64,000 bases of DNA from the NCBI GenBank assembly GCA_910577195.1, contig CAJTLP010000004.1:265364-329363 (forward strand), in the 5' to 3' direction. Position 1 is the first letter of the stretch. Each line of letters begins with the position of its first letter. Origin of the DNA: an uncultured Eubacterium sp. (GTDB lineage Bacteria; Bacillota; Clostridia; Oscillospirales; Acutalibacteraceae). The position numbers and the translations under genes were made by a program. Below are positions 49,163-58,573 of this stretch, one piece after another. A model generated the notes under the pieces. The model was not told the origin of the DNA, ran no database searches, and worked only from the letters and a program-made list of their open reading frames with translations.

Positions 49163-52100
49163 ATGAAAAAGAAGATAACTGCATTTATAATGTCAATAGT
49201 AATCAGCGTTACTGCTTGTTGTGTAGGATTATTTGCATACGCTTCAGATAATAGTATAAATGTTAATTCCGCTTTACTTGACTCAATTCTTAATGATAGG
49301 TATTGGGTGGTTGAAACATTGGTTGCAGCAAATAAAACGAATAATCCGTATCCTTCAAATAGTTTTATGATGAATGAAACACTTGAAAATTATCAAGAAA
49401 ATGCCTCGTTTAAGGCATTGGTTGATGTTATGGAGCACTACGGAAATGCTGATGAATATGTTCAAGGCTTAACAGATGATGCTTTGACAGCTTTAATCAG
49501 TGCTTTAGGAGTAAGTGATTCTAATGGTGCTATAAATAAACTTGATAAACTAATTGGAAGTACTGCTGAACTCAAATATGAAAGTATTATTAATGAGGTT
49601 TTGAAAACTGATTATACATCTTCTTGGGGCGATACGCTTTTTAACGATAATATGCGTTTGGAAACCCTTCAGCAGAGATCAAAAATCATAAAAAAACTCA
49701 GTAGTTGGCAAAAAGAATTATCAGAAATTAAATCCATTACTAACACCCCATCAACAATTGTTATATATGATCCTGAAAAAAATTCAACAAATGATTATAT
49801 GGTTTCTTTGGAAGATTATATTGGACATTTTATGGATGCATATGAAACAGACTTAGGTAGTTATTTAAATGATGCTGTTAGTATTCCTGCTCTGAATGGA
49901 AATCCTGCATTAAAGAAAAAGGTGGTATCAACTGCAGCGCTAGCATCAGTTTTTATGTATGAAAAAACATATGTTGATTTGCAACCTGATGATTATACAT
50001 ATAACCTTTTTGGTAATCTTTTTGCTGAAGAAACTATGGGCTTATTAAAAGCGTCGGGTAAAACACTTAAACTTGCAAATTTAACAACAAATTATGCAAT
50101 TTTGCTTGAAGCTTTACAATCCCAAAACAAAACAACAATAGACACTATGAATAGAATTGCATCAACAACTTCGGATGCCGATTTACAAAAGGTAATGCTT
50201 AATTATGTGGATTTGTATAAAAATGCAGGAGATGAAAAAGCATTAGCTTATGAAACAATTAATAATTATTTAAGAAATAAAGGCACTATTTCAAATTATG
50301 TTATAAATCGTGCAACTAAGGGTCTTTCTTCTATTGCCGGAGAGCAGTATGATATTTATATTGGTGCGCAACAATATTCTCTTAGCAGTGCAGTTGCAAA
50401 AGCAGCGGCAATAATGCAGTTAACTACTTGGGTTGCTAATGAGGCAACAGGAATAGAAGATGCCGCAAAGAAAATTTACATCTGCAAATATATTGATAGA
50501 ATTATCTATGAAGTTTCAAAATTATATGAAAACGATTTGAACAATTATAAAAAGAATAAAACTGATGAGAATGCTGAGAAAGTGCTTAGTGATTTAGAAT
50601 ATCTTAAGCAGTTAAGACTTTATGGAGAAAAATGTGCTTATGGTTCGATGAGTGCACAGATGGATTCATGGATTGGAATTCTTCTTGGTGGTGGCGAAAC
50701 TGCTGAGTATTTAAAACAGGAATATCAGGAATCAATTGACAGTATTTTAGGCTGTTCATTATTTCCAATTAATGATAAAACGTATACTATTCCGTCAGGT
50801 GCTACTCTTAATATCAATTCACAGACAATGCCAAATGGCAGAACAGAAACAATCGCATCATTAAAAAAATCAGATGGAACATATATTATGCTTGGTGAAG
50901 CTGATTTGAAGTTGATGGGTGGAATTGATTTGAATGGCGCAACATTAAATATATATGATGCGCCAAAAGGTTTTTATTCTGCAAGTCTTCTCAATTCAAA
51001 AACAAGTGGAACTGTTAATATTTATTGTGATAATGTGGCCTTTGGGGAAATAAAAAATAGCGGAACAACTGCAATTAACCTCGCAAAAGATGGAGCATCA
51101 CTATGGATTAGTGACAGTGTAACAAACTCAGGTACACTAAATATCAATTCCTCCGGTTCTGTATCATCAGTTGAAATTTATGAAATAAATAATTTAGGGA
51201 CAATCAGTGGTAATGTATCTCTTAATGTTACAGGAAATATAAAAAACAATTCTATAATAAATTCTACTGTTAATGTTAATGGTGACGGAAATAGACCGTA
51301 TGAAACAGCTTACTACAAATATGAAAAGCAGTATCTTTCGGGCTCAGGTACATATAAAACCCTTGTGTTTAATAATAGAACAAAGTGCGGAGTCAGCGTT
51401 TCAGGAACATCAACAGTTACGGATTATGTATCTGATGCAAGAACAAGAATATATAATGGTCAAAATGTTGTTGCAACCAATTCTTGTAATATTGAAAGTG
51501 GCTATAAAAGTGCAATAACTGTTAAGGATTATACATCATCTTCATATACAAAATTTAATGGTGATGTGTATGTTAATTCAACTGTATCATTTCCATACAG
51601 CGCTATGTTTAATGAGGGGCTTTGTTTAACCTCAAATTGCAAAACGATGACAATGCCTGATGATTCTGATTTGAATGTTAATGGAGATTTGAGAATTAAT
51701 TCAGGAAAAATCCTTGGTAACGGAATATTGAATTTGAAAGGTGATTTATATATTACAGGTTCTGGTTCAACTATATCGAATCTTAATTTTATAGGATTAA
51801 CCCCTCAAAATGGTTATTTAAATTATGAACTTACAGTTGATACCTTAAATAATTCTAATAAATCGTTGAGCGGTGTATCATTTGATAGTAAAATTAATGT
51901 AACAAATTCATTGATGTGTTCTAATGATACAAAATTCTTAAATGGAAATAATATTGTTTTAAAATCAAATGCGAGCATAAATAATGATATTATAAACGGC
52001 TCAATAACCGCTGATGGATGGACTTGCAATAAAGATAAGCTTGAAATAAAGGGCACACTTAGAACTATAAATTCTGTTTCTCTTCCAAATGATTTGATTG

Positions 52101-53242
52101 TTGAAAAATTAGTGCAACAGAGCGGAACGACTGTAGTTGGAAATAATGCTGTTATTAATGCGTTTGAACAAACGGCGGGAACTATTACATTTGGTAATAA
52201 TACAAAAATATATGAAGACGATTTAAATCAAGCTGGAACTTTAAATATGGGTGACGATTCTAAAATCTCATTAAAAAAAGTAACGGCAAGTAAAAACATT
52301 AATCTTGGTGATAATACGGTTCTAAATTGTGAATCTTCGTTTATAAATACAGGAATAATAAGCGGAACAGGCTCTGTTATTCTTAATGATGATAGTAAAC
52401 TAAATTCTTTGAATGGCGGAAATTATGAGTTTAATAATGGTGATATTACTGCAAATGGTAGTGTTAATGCAGATAATGTTAAATTTAGTTCTAATGTTCC
52501 GCAACAATATACCGGACCTTCATCATCAACAATAAAAAATCTTGAAATCAATAATGCGTCTAAATCAGGATTTATTCTAAAAAGTGTAATTCATGTAACT
52601 GAAAATTTCATTAATAACGCTGACAGAATTGATGACATACGGAATATTTATCTTGATTATGCAGATGGAAAGCAGTATGCACAAAAGTCTTATGATGAAC
52701 AAACTGTTATAAATGGTGATTTGGTTTTTGATGATTATACGATAATTGAAATTCAGGATAATGTTCAGGTTAATGGACATGTAACAATACCTTCTTCATC
52801 AAAATTAATTGTATCAAGCGGTGGTTCTCTTAATACAAAAGGAAGTATTACTGTAACATCTGCAACAGTTAATATTAATGATGGTGGCGAAATAAAAATT
52901 GGCGATTATCTTAATTCATCATCAAGTGAATTTAATATTGATGGTGAATTGATAGTTGTCGGAGATGCTAAATTAACATCATCAACATTGAGCGGTAATG
53001 GAACGATTAGTTTTATGGGTGATGTAAATACATCAAGCTGCACTTGGAATAAACCTAATGTTTCATTTTGCGGCAAAACACCTCAGAAAATAAGCGGTTC
53101 AGTAATCAGTGTTAATAATTTAATTGTGGCGAACACCTCAAAATCAGGAATTACATTTAATACAACTGTTGATTATTATGGCGAATTTAACGATAGCTCA
53201 TCAGTAATAAACGGCAGTAACTATCTTGTATCTAAAGCATAA
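49163..53242 (+). CDS. Very large secreted beta-solenoid-like surface protein
   Basis: 1359 residues. Signal peptide (about 1-27, ending FAYAS). A helical N-terminal half (about 30-535) without recognised motifs, then about 800 residues of short Asn/Gly/Ser/Thr-rich strands (SGTLNINSSGSVSS, LGTISGNVSLNVTGNIKNNS, NGDLRINSGKILGNGILNLKGDL) typical of a right-handed beta-helix adhesin. A longer unit recurs three times, around 52535, 53115 and 51358 (NLEINNASKSGF, NLIVANTSKSGI, TLVFNNRTKCGV). No sortase motif or membrane anchor at the C-terminus. Strongly AT-rich compared with core genes. Preceded by the structured leader, with TTGGGG as ribosome site; followed by the next surface gene after 10 bases. 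Confidence 0.85.
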   Translation: MKKKITAFIMSIVISVTACCVGLFAYASDNSINVNSALLDSILNDRYWVVETLVAANKTNNPYPSNSFMMNETLENYQENASFKALVDVMEHYGNADEYVQGLTDDALTALISALGVSDSNGAINKLDKLIGSTAELKYESIINEVLKTDYTSSWGDTLFNDNMRLETLQQRSKIIKKLSSWQKELSEIKSITNTPSTIVIYDPEKNSTNDYMVSLEDYIGHFMDAYETDLGSYLNDAVSIPALNGNPALKKKVVSTAALASVFMYEKTYVDLQPDDYTYNLFGNLFAEETMGLLKASGKTLKLANLTTNYAILLEALQSQNKTTIDTMNRIASTTSDADLQKVMLNYVDLYKNAGDEKALAYETINNYLRNKGTISNYVINRATKGLSSIAGEQYDIYIGAQQYSLSSAVAKAAAIMQLTTWVANEATGIEDAAKKIYICKYIDRIIYEVSKLYENDLNNYKKNKTDENAEKVLSDLEYLKQLRLYGEKCAYGSMSAQMDSWIGILLGGGETAEYLKQEYQESIDSILGCSLFPINDKTYTIPSGATLNINSQTMPNGRTETIASLKKSDGTYIMLGEADLKLMGGIDLNGATLNIYDAPKGFYSASLLNSKTSGTVNIYCDNVAFGEIKNSGTTAINLAKDGASLWISDSVTNSGTLNINSSGSVSSVEIYEINNLGTISGNVSLNVTGNIKNNSIINSTVNVNGDGNRPYETAYYKYEKQYLSGSGTYKTLVFNNRTKCGVSVSGTSTVTDYVSDARTRIYNGQNVVATNSCNIESGYKSAITVKDYTSSSYTKFNGDVYVNSTVSFPYSAMFNEGLCLTSNCKTMTMPDDSDLNVNGDLRINSGKILGNGILNLKGDLYITGSGSTISNLNFIGLTPQNGYLNYELTVDTLNNSNKSLSGVSFDSKINVTNSLMCSNDTKFLNGNNIVLKSNASINNDIINGSITADGWTCNKDKLEIKGTLRTINSVSLPNDLIVEKLVQQSGTTVVGNNAVINAFEQTAGTITFGNNTKIYEDDLNQAGTLNMGDDSKISLKKVTASKNINLGDNTVLNCESSFINTGIISGTGSVILNDDSKLNSLNGGNYEFNNGDITANGSVNADNVKFSSNVPQQYTGPSSSTIKNLEINNASKSGFILKSVIHVTENFINNADRIDDIRNIYLDYADGKQYAQKSYDEQTVINGDLVFDDYTIIEIQDNVQVNGHVTIPSSSKLIVSSGGSLNTKGSITVTSATVNINDGGEIKIGDYLNSSSSEFNIDGELIVVGDAKLTSSTLSGNGTISFMGDVNTSSCTWNKPNVSFCGKTPQKISGSVISVNNLIVANTSKSGITFNTTVDYYGEFNDSSSVINGSNYLVSKA

Positions 53243-53252
53243 GGAGAAGATT

Positions 53253-56200
53253 ATGAAAAATAGTAAAAGAATTTTATCAGGATTTTTAGCATTTTTAATG
53301 TTTATATCAGTATCATCATTTTCTTTCTTTGCTTATGCAGAGGGTACAGGATCAGAGGATAATCCATATAGAATATCAACAGCACAGCAATTACAGGACA
53401 TTAATAATAATCTAACTGCAAGTTATATTTTAGTAAACGATATTGATTTAAGCGGTATGGATTTTGAACCGATAGGTAATGCAGAGGTTGGTACATTTCA
53501 AGGAGTATTTGATGGTGATGGATATACCATATCAAATCTTGATGTCTATGCCGGTAAATATGCAGGCCTTTTTGGTTGTAATGAGGGTACAATAAAAAAT
53601 ATTGTGATGTCAAACATTAGTGTGTATGGCACAAGGTATGTTGGCGGAATTGTTGGCGAAAATACTAATTATGGAATTGTAAATAACTGTATTTGCTTAG
53701 ATGGATTTATAGATGGAGATTATATTCTCAATAGTGTATATATTGGCGGAATTTGTGGAAACAATCGGGGAAATATTGCAAATTGTACCAATTATATTAA
53801 TATCGATGTTGATTTAAGTGTTGATAGTAAAAGTGCAATAGGAGGTATTATTGGGCATTCTGAAGATGGAGTTGTTAATTATTGTTGCAATAAAGGAAAT
53901 ATTTCTAACCAATCATCTCCGAAAGCACCTGTTTCAGGAGGAATTGTCGGATATGCAGAAAATGATCTCACTGTTATGAATTCATTTAATATTGGTAATA
54001 TATGTTCTTTAAGGGTTTCAGGAGGAATTGTTGGTCGTGTAATGTATGGAAATACTCTAGTGATTAATGATTGTTATAATAACGGTGATATTTATCAATA
54101 CCAAGAAAAAGATATAAATGATTCATATAGTGGAGGAATTGTTGGATATTCAAGTAACAGTATGGTTACTATTAAATGTTGTTATAATAATGGAAAATGT
54201 TCTGCTTCTACTTATAATGAACCTAGAACTACTGCAGGGATTATTGCATATTGTGGTGGAAATTTAATCATTGATTCTTCGTTTAATGATGGTCTTATAG
54301 TGAATAGTTGGGGCTATTGTGGAGGAATTGTCGGGCATTGTTACGGAAATAGTGTTGTTACAAATACATATAATACCGGAAATTTATTTACAGGAACATC
54401 ATATAGTAGTTTTTCAGGTAGATGTGGATATGTTGGAGGAATAATTGGATACAGTGAAAAAACAATTAAAGAAATTTCAAATTGTTATTCTAGTTGCTAT
54501 ATGAGAGGCTATTCATTTAGTACATCATTAGACAATGAAACTTGTTATGAGAAAAGTTACTATTATGATGGTTACAAAAATGAACATGCTTATAAAAATT
54601 CTTTTGATAAAAATACAGAATTGTGGGATTTTGAAAATATATGGTCAATAGATTCAAAAATTAGTGATGGTAATCCAACGCTAATTAATTGTAGTTCGCC
54701 ACTAAAAATCAGTAATTCATTCCTTCTTATGGTTAAAGGCGATAATTTTAAGTTAAATGCTTATCGTGATGGTGATATTGTCAATAGTATTACTTGGAAA
54801 GTTGTAGATGGCAGTATATTAATATCTTCTGATGGTGTAATTACTGCTACTGAAAGTGGATACGCAACTGTTGCTGCAATTGATAAATTTGGAAATAAGG
54901 TAAATTGTAATATTTATGTAATGAATAAAAATACAGGTGCAGTGTTAAATGATTTTGATATCAATGTAGGGCAAACATTAGATAAAACAATTACCATGGA
55001 AACACGAGACGATTATCTAATAAATGCTACAAGCGGTGATGATAATATACTTAAGATTGAGTCTTTTCACGGTGCATCAATAAGTTTTATGGCAAAATCA
55101 CCCGGTACAGCGACTATATCTTTTGAAACAGCACAAGGAGTAAAAGGTTCTTGCATTGCGACTGTAACTAATATTGCAACAAGTATTTCACTTCCGTCAT
55201 CATCAGTTACTATTAACAGAGGCGAAAGTAGAGTATTAAATGCTACAACATCTCCAGCAGGTAATGATAGCACAGTGAAATGGACAAGCAGTAACGAAAG
55301 TGTAGTTACTGTCGATCAAAATGGTCTTATTACTGCTGTAGGTATTGGCACTGCAACAATAATGGTACAGACGGATAATGGTTTAGGCGCTTCTTGTACT
55401 GTTACCATTAAATCACCTGCAACGAGTATAAATTATGTTAATAATAATGTAAAAGTTGCACTTGGTGAAACTTACAAATTATCTACAGTTGTTAGTCCTG
55501 CTGATTCAACAGATCGTATTACTTTCAGAGAAGGTGATAACGACATTGTCAATGTATATTCTGATGGTAGAGTGTATGCTAAATCAGTTGGCACAACATA
55601 TATAACAGCTACTACAACAAGCGGTAAAACAGCTAAGTGCTATGTAACGGTAGTTAATGAAACGCTGGATTTAGAATTAAGTGAAAACGAACATTCAATG
55701 AATATTGGTGATAGTTTTACATTATCAGCAATAATCATTCCCGATAATGCAAGTAATAAAAGTATAGTTTGGAGTTCAAGTAATCCAACTATTGCAGAAG
55801 TTTCTGCTGATGGAGTTGTTACTGCAAATTCTGCCGGTAAAACAATTATTCGTGCAGAATCGTATAACGGAATAATAAAGTGTTGTGAAATAACGGTTTC
55901 AGGCAAATTGGATAGGTTGCAACCAAGAATTTATATTCCTAACATTTCTGATAAGAATAATGAATATATTGATGTACCTGTAATTATTGAAAATAATCCG
56001 GGTATTAGTTTTGCTTCAATCAATGTGTCATATGACAGTGAAAGACTTGAGCCTGTTGAGGTTACAAACGGAACAATATTTAATTCTGTAACAGGTTCGT
56101 TTGACAAAGAAAACAATCAAGTTAAACTTAATTTTACAAATGATACTGATGTTACTGAAAACGGCAATCTGGCATTTATTAAATTTAAAGTTTTAAAGGC

Positions 56201-56546
56201 TGAAGAAATACCAACATTGGTTAAAGTTATGTATTTACCCGGCGTTATCCGTAATTCAAACGATGACAATGTTTCGTTAAATCTTTCAGATGGCAGAATT
56301 GAAATTGAACTTTGTATTCATGATAATACAGAATTGAAAAATGCAAAGTCGGCAACCTGTACAGAGCAGGGATATTCAGGTGATTTGTATTGCCTTGACT
56401 GTGGAAAACTTCTTGAAAAAGGCAAATTCATAGATATGATTCCTCATAGTTATGAAAAAACAATAGTTGCAGCAACAGAAAATAAAAAAGGATATACAAC
56501 GAGCACCCTTGATAAAGAGGGTGCTCGCAGGATGCCTTTGATTTAA
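53253..56546 (+). CDS. Large secreted GLUG/Ig-like/cohesin-like protein, probably 3'-truncated
   Basis: 1097 residues. Signal peptide (about 1-29). GLUG repeats (about 85-425; YAGLFGCNEGTIKNI, YVGGIVGENTNYGIVNNC, IGGIIGHSEDGVVNYC), several Big_2-type Ig-like domains (about 485-880; WTSSNESVVTVDQNGLITAVGIGTATI), a cohesin-like domain (about 890-1025; YIDVPVIIENNPGISFASINVSYDSERLEPVEVTNG), then the start of a Cys-rich repeat (CTEQGYSGDLYCLDCGKLL). That repeat breaks off after GYTT and the frame ends 16 codons later, next to the serine recombinase gene. AAGGAGAAG supports the ATG at 53253. Cotranscribed with the beta-solenoid gene. Confidence 0.85.
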   Translation: MKNSKRILSGFLAFLMFISVSSFSFFAYAEGTGSEDNPYRISTAQQLQDINNNLTASYILVNDIDLSGMDFEPIGNAEVGTFQGVFDGDGYTISNLDVYAGKYAGLFGCNEGTIKNIVMSNISVYGTRYVGGIVGENTNYGIVNNCICLDGFIDGDYILNSVYIGGICGNNRGNIANCTNYINIDVDLSVDSKSAIGGIIGHSEDGVVNYCCNKGNISNQSSPKAPVSGGIVGYAENDLTVMNSFNIGNICSLRVSGGIVGRVMYGNTLVINDCYNNGDIYQYQEKDINDSYSGGIVGYSSNSMVTIKCCYNNGKCSASTYNEPRTTAGIIAYCGGNLIIDSSFNDGLIVNSWGYCGGIVGHCYGNSVVTNTYNTGNLFTGTSYSSFSGRCGYVGGIIGYSEKTIKEISNCYSSCYMRGYSFSTSLDNETCYEKSYYYDGYKNEHAYKNSFDKNTELWDFENIWSIDSKISDGNPTLINCSSPLKISNSFLLMVKGDNFKLNAYRDGDIVNSITWKVVDGSILISSDGVITATESGYATVAAIDKFGNKVNCNIYVMNKNTGAVLNDFDINVGQTLDKTITMETRDDYLINATSGDDNILKIESFHGASISFMAKSPGTATISFETAQGVKGSCIATVTNIATSISLPSSSVTINRGESRVLNATTSPAGNDSTVKWTSSNESVVTVDQNGLITAVGIGTATIMVQTDNGLGASCTVTIKSPATSINYVNNNVKVALGETYKLSTVVSPADSTDRITFREGDNDIVNVYSDGRVYAKSVGTTYITATTTSGKTAKCYVTVVNETLDLELSENEHSMNIGDSFTLSAIIIPDNASNKSIVWSSSNPTIAEVSADGVVTANSAGKTIIRAESYNGIIKCCEITVSGKLDRLQPRIYIPNISDKNNEYIDVPVIIENNPGISFASINVSYDSERLEPVEVTNGTIFNSVTGSFDKENNQVKLNFTNDTDVTENGNLAFIKFKVLKAEEIPTLVKVMYLPGVIRNSNDDNVSLNLSDGRIEIELCIHDNTELKNAKSATCTEQGYSGDLYCLDCGKLLEKGKFIDMIPHSYEKTIVAATENKKGYTTSTLDKEGARRMPLI
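56501..56526. repeat. Inverted repeat at probable mobile-element junction
   Basis: GAGCACCCT (56501-56509) and AGGGTGCTC (56518-56526) are perfect inverted repeats around TGATAAAG. They begin exactly where the Cys-rich repeat of the surface protein loses its pattern, with the recombinase gene starting 39 bases on. Confidence 0.5.
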
Positions 56547-56553
56547 GATTGAT

Positions 56554-56578
56554 AGCATAGATTTCTATGCTGTTTTTT
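56554..56578 (+). terminator. Terminator after the large surface protein gene
   Basis: AGCATAGA (56554-56561) pairs with TCTATGCT (56564-56571), followed by GTTTTTTC. It overlaps the last codons of the convergent recombinase gene. Confidence 0.65.
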
Positions 56579-58211
56579 CTTTTGTGCTTAAATATTTGTT
56601 TTGGAATTGAGATTCCCATTCTTCAGCAGTAGGCTGTTTGATTACACCAACACCATTGTAGTAAATATCTACTTGTTGATAGCGTTTACCATTTATCTTT
56701 GTCGGTGCGGATACAACAATCTTTTTAATGAACTCGTGAACAAATTCAGGTGTAAGTTCTGTTGGTTGTGTAATCTTTTTGACTTTGCCGATAAATGTTT
56801 GCAGATTATCAATTTCATTTGTTTCAGAATTCAGTTCATTTTCAATTTTTGGAACAATTTCTTTTAATTCTTTCTGTTCTGTTTCAAGAGAAATAGACAT
56901 TGTAGCATAACGTTCATCTGTTAACTTTCCTAAAGCATTATCTTCATATAGTTTTTGAATCAGTGTATCAATTTCTTTGATACGCTTTTTTGATTTTTCA
57001 AGCTCTCTCTTTCTTGAGGATAATTCTTTTTGCTTTTCTGCAGAGAAATTAGCAAGCTGCATCTGTGCAAATTCTTTTTCAAATGCAGTTACAAAGAAAA
57101 ATACTCTTTTCATATCTTCAAGAACAAGATCGTAGATAACCTTTTCACGAATATAGTGCATTGAGCAAGTGTCGGTATCTTTTCTGAAACTTGAACAAAA
57201 GAAGTTTGCCTGTTCGTGTTTGTAGTTGTTTGTTGCAGAGTAATACATTTTTTTACCGCAATCTGCACAATAAACTAATCCCGAAAACATACTGATAATT
57301 CCTGTTCGGTTAGGTCTTCTCTTATTCTTTCTCAATTCCTGAACAAGCTTAAAGTCCTCTTCACTGATAATAGCAGGATGTGTATTTTTAAATACTTTCC
57401 ATTCAGATGGATCTCTTTCAATCTGTTTCTTGTTCTTAAAGGATTTTCTTGTAGTCCTGAAATTGATTGTATCACCAATGTATTCCTGTTTAGATAAGAT
57501 AGATGCAACTGTATCACCGCACCAATTAAATTGCTTTGTTGGTGGTTTGCCGCAATTTCTGCCTATGCTAATCCAATATTCACAAGGTGTCATAATTTCA
57601 ACAGCACTTAATTGTTTTGCTATTTGTGTAGGACCATAGCCTTTAATGCACAAACTAAAAATTTTTCTGACAACCTCTGCCGCAGGCTCATCAATTTCCC
57701 ACTTTCTTGTATATCCAAATGGTGGATTGGAGGTTAATGGTACACCTGAATTACCTTTATTCTTGAATACATTTCTAACCTTTTGACTTGTATTCTTTGC
57801 GTGCCATTCATTGAATAAATCCTGCATAGGTACTAAATCACTTATTCCGTTTGCAGTGTCTATATTATCCATTATGGCAATGTACCGAACACCAAGCCTG
57901 TCAAAATCTTCTTCAAGCAGCTGACCGACTACAAGACGGTTTCTTCCAAGTCTTGAATGATCTTTGACAATCAGATTTTCAATCTTACCTTGTTCTGCAA
58001 GCTCCATAATTTCCATAAATGCAGGTCTTGCAAAATTCGTACCGCTCCAACCGTCATCAATAAATACTTTAGTATTTTGAAATCCGTTTTCTTTTGCATA
58101 TTTCTCTAATATGGATTGTTGATTTTTAATACTGCCTGATAGTCCGTCCTGTTCATCATCTCTTGACAAACGGCAATACAGTGCAGTTATTCGGTCTGTT
58201 TGTTTCTTCAT
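56565..58211 (-). CDS. Large serine recombinase (TnpX-like)
   Basis: 548 residues. Resolvase/invertase N-terminal domain (about 8-160) with catalytic Ser16 in LYCRLSRDDEQDG, DDGWSGTNFARPAF and VKDHSRLGRNRLVVGQLLEE; a recombinase domain (about 190-290, PPFGYTRKW); a zinc-ribbon (CADCGKKMYY...CSSFRKDTDTCSMHYI); a long coiled coil (about 365-450); and a C-terminal DUF4368-like end. This is the layout of recombinases that move Tn4451-type elements. AAGGAG upstream of the ATG. Its 3' end abuts the truncated surface gene, suggesting it marks an element end. Confidence 0.94.
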   Translation of the reverse strand: MKKQTDRITALYCRLSRDDEQDGLSGSIKNQQSILEKYAKENGFQNTKVFIDDGWSGTNFARPAFMEIMELAEQGKIENLIVKDHSRLGRNRLVVGQLLEEDFDRLGVRYIAIMDNIDTANGISDLVPMQDLFNEWHAKNTSQKVRNVFKNKGNSGVPLTSNPPFGYTRKWEIDEPAAEVVRKIFSLCIKGYGPTQIAKQLSAVEIMTPCEYWISIGRNCGKPPTKQFNWCGDTVASILSKQEYIGDTINFRTTRKSFKNKKQIERDPSEWKVFKNTHPAIISEEDFKLVQELRKNKRRPNRTGIISMFSGLVYCADCGKKMYYSATNNYKHEQANFFCSSFRKDTDTCSMHYIREKVIYDLVLEDMKRVFFFVTAFEKEFAQMQLANFSAEKQKELSSRKRELEKSKKRIKEIDTLIQKLYEDNALGKLTDERYATMSISLETEQKELKEIVPKIENELNSETNEIDNLQTFIGKVKKITQPTELTPEFVHEFIKKIVVSAPTKINGKRYQQVDIYYNGVGVIKQPTAEEWESQFQNKYLSTKEKTA

Positions 58212-58309
58212 AAATCTCCTTTCTACAGCCGAATATGTTTGATTGTAGGTTAACTACATTCTAACACATTCAATCTTATACTTCAACACTTTAAAGTGTA
58301 ATTCTAAAA

Positions 58310-58573
58310 TTATTTACTGCTCTGTTCTAAAATTCGGACTATCTTTTCATTTACACTCTCATTTGCAGTTTCACTAAAGTGCGTATTTACTGTGTAAACT
58401 GTATTATCAATTTGTTTGATAAAGTTAATTGGCTTATTGAACAATGAATTGTTATACCATTCCATTCTCTGTTCACTTGTCATTGATTTTAATTTTTCAA
58501 TCTGTGCATTTAAAAGATTACTGACATAATTATATTCAGATTTTGGCAAATCAAGTTTAATTACCTTTCCCAT
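58310..58573 (-). CDS. TnpW-like transposon protein
   Basis: 87 residues. The C-terminal 40 residues (DNTVYTVNTHFSETANESVNEKIVRILEQ) match the pattern of transposon-encoded TnpW proteins, which have a His-Phe-Ser-x-Thr core and a C-terminal helix; the N-terminal half is helical and unassigned. Function unknown. GGAGGG precedes the ATG, and the start overlaps the relaxase gene by 13 bases. Confidence 0.65.
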   Translation of the reverse strand: MGKVIKLDLPKSEYNYVSNLLNAQIEKLKSMTSEQRMEWYNNSLFNKPINFIKQIDNTVYTVNTHFSETANESVNEKIVRILEQSSK

